A stretch of DNA of 64,000 nucleotides from Sphagnum magellanicum (taxonomy: Eukaryota > Streptophyta > Sphagnopsida > Sphagnales > Sphagnaceae), in NCBI GenBank assembly GCA_021904315.1, contig CM038918.1, forward strand, positions 16,941,349-17,005,348, given 5' to 3'. Below, piece by piece: positions 60,301 to 64,000 of this stretch; the first letter of the stretch is position 1; each line of letters starts with the position of its first letter. The position numbers were made by a program, and so were the translations under genes. The notes beneath the pieces were generated by a model. That model did not search any database. It saw only the letters and a list, made by a program, of their open reading frames with translations, and was not told the origin of the DNA.

Positions 60301-63300
60301 TTGCACAAGTGGAGGCTCGTATTCTACCAGCTCCTCGGGTTTGTCTCTTCCCATCACATGCTTGTGTACCTGACAAGTGCCTGCTAGATCTAACCTGTTG
60401 CAATTGATTCTTACTGTATTTTGGGTGACTTTGTAGCTCAAGTATCATGATACTGGGAGAGAGAAAGAATGCCTTCCTCAAGTGGGACAGTGGAATATGA
60501 TGAACAAGGTATGCAAAATTGCTGTGTTCAGGTCATGACAACTTCTTTTGTGCTTGCTGGATTGAAGCTGCTGTGATGAAGATGTCTTGCAGCTATTGTG
60601 CAATTAGAAAGTCATGATTTGCAGGAGAAGTTGCACCAGCTTATGATGTCAGTCAATCACTTATGTTGCTTATTTCAGATTATGATTCTGGATGTGTGCC
60701 TGTTGTCTGCTTTGGCCTGTCTCATGCCAATGTTAAAAACGTGGTGTGACCATCTTTCAGGATGCTGACCAGCTCTTGGCATCTAATGGTGTCAATGTCA
60801 CTAATTTGCCTCTACTGTGGGTCCAGAGATTAGGTGACCTGAGATGTAGTGCTGGATTATCAATGGGTACAGCATTACTTTTTACTGGTAATTGATATCT
60901 TCTCTGATTTGCAGAAAATGGTGAATGGTGGAGTTGTCAGCCACTGGGCCTGTCTCAATTTTTCAAGAAGTGTTCAAGAGAATGCTGCTGCTGCATTTTG
61001 CTCTGAGTTGGCTCGAATGTGCCATACCTCTGGAATGGTAATGTGTTCCACTGTCTCAGCTGTCAGTTTGTGCTTGGATTGCATTCCTTCTTGCAATGTT
61101 CTAAAGCTGGTATGTTGTATGGAGCAGGATTTTCATCTTGAGCCAATAGTTCCAGTTCGGAGTGTGCGCCCAGAGCATTCAGAGCGTGCTCTTACACATC
61201 TGTGTGAGGAAGTTAAGAAAAGGACTAAGGACAAAGGCTTAGATCTCCTTGTGGCGATTCTGCCTGATAGCAATGGATCACTTTACGGTGTGTAAGCTGT
61301 TCAGTGAGCTTTCTGTCAGAATTTGAGAACTTCTAGATCTGCTTGTTGATGGTCCTGGGTATGTGGTGGCAGTCAGTTAGCTGCTCTGTTTATACTTGCA
61401 TTTAGGGATGTCTGCACTTTACTCAGATGTATGGGGGACTGTTACTGTTTTCTTATAGTGTAGTTGTGGATGTAGGTGACTTGAAGAAGCAGTGTGAGAC
61501 TGTCCTTGGGGTAGTGTCACAATGCTGTCTGACCAAGCATGTTTACAAGATGAGCAAACAGTATTTGGCCAATGTGGCTCTGAAGATCAATGTGAAGGTA
61601 CATTGTTTGTGAGACAACCTTGTCATTGTTTAAGTCCTGTTGGAGGTTGAAAGTCTTGGAGAGGAGAATTGTACAGTTGCAGGGTTGATTTGGGTGGCTA
61701 CTCATGTGTTACTGGCTTGCTGGGAGGACAGGTTGGGGGCCGGAACACTGTCTTGGTTGATGCACTCTCACGAAGAATCCCATTAGTAAGTGACATTCCC
61801 ACCATCATATTTGGTGCTGATGTCACACATCCACATCCTGGAGAGGATTCAAGCCCTTCCATTGCAGCAGTGAGTTTCTCTTAATCAGAGTTTTTGCCAC
61901 CTGATGATTTCTAGCTTCTTGTGTTCCCACATAAATCATTGCATTCCAGCTCTTGAATGTAGCTCTTGTAAGTTAGGGGTTGGAAGTTGTAAAGCATGGT
62001 GGTTGATTTCTTGGAATTCTGGCTGGAAATAGGTGGTAGCTTCACAGGACTGGCCTGAAGTCACCAAGTATGCTGGTCTAGTTTGTGCTCAAACACACCG
62101 ACAGGAGTTGATTCAAGACCTCTACAAAACTTGGGTGGATCCCCAGAGAGGCCATTGTACAGGTGGCATGATAAAGTAATACTCCTTTCTTTGGACCTTT
62201 TTCTCTTTCAACTCAATAATGGTGATGCAGAGATTGGTTCATTATCTTCATGGGGGAAAATGTCTTGCTCCAGCTTTCAACTGAGGTTTGATCCCTCTCT
62301 GTTCATGACAGGGAACTTTTAATATCTTTTCGGAGAGCAACACATCAAAAGCCTCAGCGCATCATCTTTTACAGGTTTTCCTTGTCTGACCAGAACCCAG
62401 TTCTCTAATGTATTTGCAGTGAGAAATGTGTTACAGAAGTTTTCATTTCATATGCTGGTGGGTATCAGTGCTGTATACTTTTGGGACACTCCAAATCTTC
62501 TGCTATGTTCAGAGCTGTGATGACGCATTGAAGACACCTACTAGTGATAGGAGGAACTCGTCTTGAGCCAGTTCATTGTTAATTTATCCATGGTTGCAGG
62601 GATGGTGTAAGTGAGGGACAATTCTATCAAGTCCTTCTTTATGAGCTTGATGCCATCCGAAAGGCTTGTGCATCACTTGAGCCAGACTACCAGCCACCTG
62701 TCACATTTGTGGTGGTGCAGAAACGTCACCATACACGCCTCTTTGCCAGCAATCACAATGACAACCGCACTGTTGACCGTAGTGGGAATATACTCCCAGG
62801 TTGTTTCCTTTTGGCATTGCTGTTGTGCCTGTAACTCTCTGGCATCATTGTTTCAGTTGAATGAATTTGTGATAGGCAGGGTGTGATAGCTTGCAAAGAT
62901 TGAACACCCATCCAGATTTTACTGTCATTTTTCACAAGCAATATTTATAATTAGTCATGTCTTTCAAGGGTCATTATCTGTTGCATGGCTAAGTACATAG
63001 AGCCTAGTTGAATTGCCATTTTCCAGGTAGATAAAGATATCGTGGAACACTAGTTTGGAGCACTTCAGCAAAAGATAGTTTGCAGCTTTCTGAAAATACA
63101 ATCAGAAGTCAAATACTTGTGCTCGTGTATGTCAGCCCTCTAATGCTTTGTGGATTTTGTTTGGCAATGTTTCAGGCACAGTTGTGGACTCAAAAATCTG
63201 CCACCCTACAGAATTTGATTTCTATCTTTGCAGCCATGCAGGGATTCAGGTTGCCTGTTGATCTGTCTTTCAAAGACATGCTGTTGTCCTTTTACGCCAC

Positions 63301-64000
63301 ACTTGTATGGTTCTCATCTCCATACAAGTGAGATGAGAATCCACAGATTGTGCTTCATAGTTTTGAGCAGAGAGATACACAACTTGAACATTTTCCATTC
63401 AAGATGGATCAAAGTAGTGGGACTCAGTAACTGTGTGAGCTGGGGGAATGTGCTATAGAGTTTGTCTGATGAGGTTAATGTTATGATATGGAGTCCTGAT
63501 TCTGGTTTTGGGGCTTTGTGAGCAGGGAACCAGCAGACCTGCCCACTACCATGTATTGTGGGATGAGAATAATTTCTCAGCAGACAGTTTGCAGTCCTTG
63601 ACAAACAACCTCTGCTACACGTATGGTTTTTCTCCTATAAATAGAATTTTTGAGTGGCACATTTGGTAACTGATGTCTGTTGATCAGCTGGGAAGAGTTT
63701 GTAGATGGAGGTTGAGTGGCATTAGAATGGTCAATCTGTATGAATGCCAGATTTCAGAATTTACACAATTTTGTTTGCTAATACTTTGTTTTGTTTGGAT
63801 CAGGTATGCACGGTGCACTCGATCTGTTTCTATTGGTGAGCATCTGTACTGTATGACCCCTTGTTCTTCTTCTTTAGTATTTCAAAAGCTTGAAATGACA
63901 ATAGTTGATGTGTTTACTTCTTGGATGTTTGTGCAGTTCCACCTGCCTACTATGCACATCTGGCAGCTTTTCGTGCAAGGTTCTACATGGAGCCAGAGTC
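56504..64000 (+). CDS. AGO1: ARGONAUTE1 small-RNA slicer (3' end outside the window)
   Basis: AGO1 binds microRNAs and siRNAs and cleaves or represses complementary mRNAs. Twenty exons join in frame with GT-AG introns: 56504-57376, 57631-57839, 58316-58465, 58806-58939, 59195-59301, 59526-59632, 59776-60031, 60231-60338, 60437-60508, 60915-61037, 61128-61287, 61476-61597, 61732-61869, 62033-62175, 62312-62374, 62600-62799, 63176-63249, 63526-63620, 63804-63835 and 63937-64000 (cut). This gives 1076 residues plus two bases; perhaps a few dozen residues are missing. The order is a Gln/Pro/Ala/Gly-rich N-terminus, then N, PAZ, MID and PIWI. Catalytic residues D837, E878, D923 and H1063 have spacings of 41, 86 and 226, as in Arabidopsis AGO1. 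The ATG in GCAGCCATGCC is the first in this exon's frame. Introns are short (90-476 bp). Confidence 0.96.
57631..58939 (+). other. AGO1: AGO1 exons 2-4: N domain and linker 1
   Basis: Residues 292-456. Markers are [75 protein letters not shown] and [18 protein letters not shown]. The exon 2/3 junction restores QRRERNFK and the exon 3/4 junction restores THRYSPVG. Confidence 0.93.
59195..60031 (+). other. AGO1: AGO1 exons 5-7: PAZ domain and linker 2
   Basis: Residues 456-612. Markers are [71 protein letters not shown] and [23 protein letters not shown] anchors the small-RNA 3' end. The exon 6 donor is TTGT|GTATGC, which gives LVFPVDER in frame; splicing two bases earlier would cause a stop. 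Confidence 0.92.
60231..61597 (+). other. AGO1: AGO1 exons 8-12: linker and MID domain
   Basis: Residues 613-807. Markers are [28 protein letters not shown] and [16 protein letters not shown] (the nucleotide-specificity loop), then [16 protein letters not shown] and [12 protein letters not shown] holds the small-RNA 5' end. Two differences from angiosperm AGO1 stand out. ILPAPRLKYH has Arg where Trp is usual, and the loop reads DSNG rather than DNNG. The Asn just before Gly is kept. Confidence 0.92.
61732..64000 (+). other. AGO1: AGO1 exons 13-20: PIWI domain, cut at the window edge
   Basis: Residues 808-1076. Markers are [33 protein letters not shown] (D837), [10 protein letters not shown] (E878), [16 protein letters not shown] (D923), [12 protein letters not shown] and [16 protein letters not shown] (H1063). 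These four form the slicer active site. The exon 14/15 junction (ATAAA|GGAACT) restores IKELL. Confidence 0.95.

Overview
The window is nuclear DNA of a land plant. It holds an ARGONAUTE1-type gene with about 20 exons and plant-style introns, a plant U1 snRNA gene, and AT-rich intergenic DNA full of decayed Ty3/gypsy fragments and degenerate tandem repeats. The low gene density, worn retroelements and some AGO1 residues unlike the angiosperm protein suggest a large non-angiosperm genome such as a gymnosperm or fern. That placement is inference; the lineage cannot be fixed from the sequence alone.

Layout. 1-8000: AT-rich, with remnants of unrecognised coding sequence and a roughly 100-bp degenerate tandem array (4.85-5.8 kb). 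8-11.5 kb: a less AT-rich island with a duplicated segment (9754-9966 and 10711-10995), ending in a U1 snRNA gene at 11257-11415. 12.3-19 kb: three broken Ty3/gypsy pol fragments in different orientations. 19.9-22.6 kb: a RING-CH (MARCH-type) E3 ligase gene with two altered splice donors. A truncated, disabled copy of its 5' half lies at 39.0-40.7 kb, interrupted by a 320-bp insertion. 22.6-39 kb: gene-poor, with a MITE-like element, a tRNA-derived SINE-like element, several tandem arrays and another gypsy integrase tail. 40778-41944: an intact single-exon ORF for a secreted protein with two tandem DUF642-like (galactose-binding-like) domains. 42-55 kb: gene-poor, with a 48-bp minisatellite (48.4-49.2 kb), a decayed DUF7869-type transposon gene (51.2-52.9 kb) and a roughly 700-bp repeat (53.9-54.6 kb) that also occurs at 27.06-27.76 kb.

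55.3-64 kb: the AGO1 gene on the + strand. It has a GC-rich 5' leader, a 5'UTR intron, an ATG at 56504 and 20 coding exons that splice without a frame break to residue 1076 at the window edge, where the C-terminus is cut off. The PIWI catalytic residues are present at the spacing known from Arabidopsis AGO1. AGO1 would be the small-RNA slicer and U1 the 5' splice-site recogniser; no operon-like or cluster relation between the genes is visible. I found no CRISPR, no intact transposon and no clearly new biological system. The most notable points are the splice-donor decay in the duplicated RING-CH gene, the divergent U1, the AGO1 gene without a recognisable miR168 site, and several uncatalogued repeat families.
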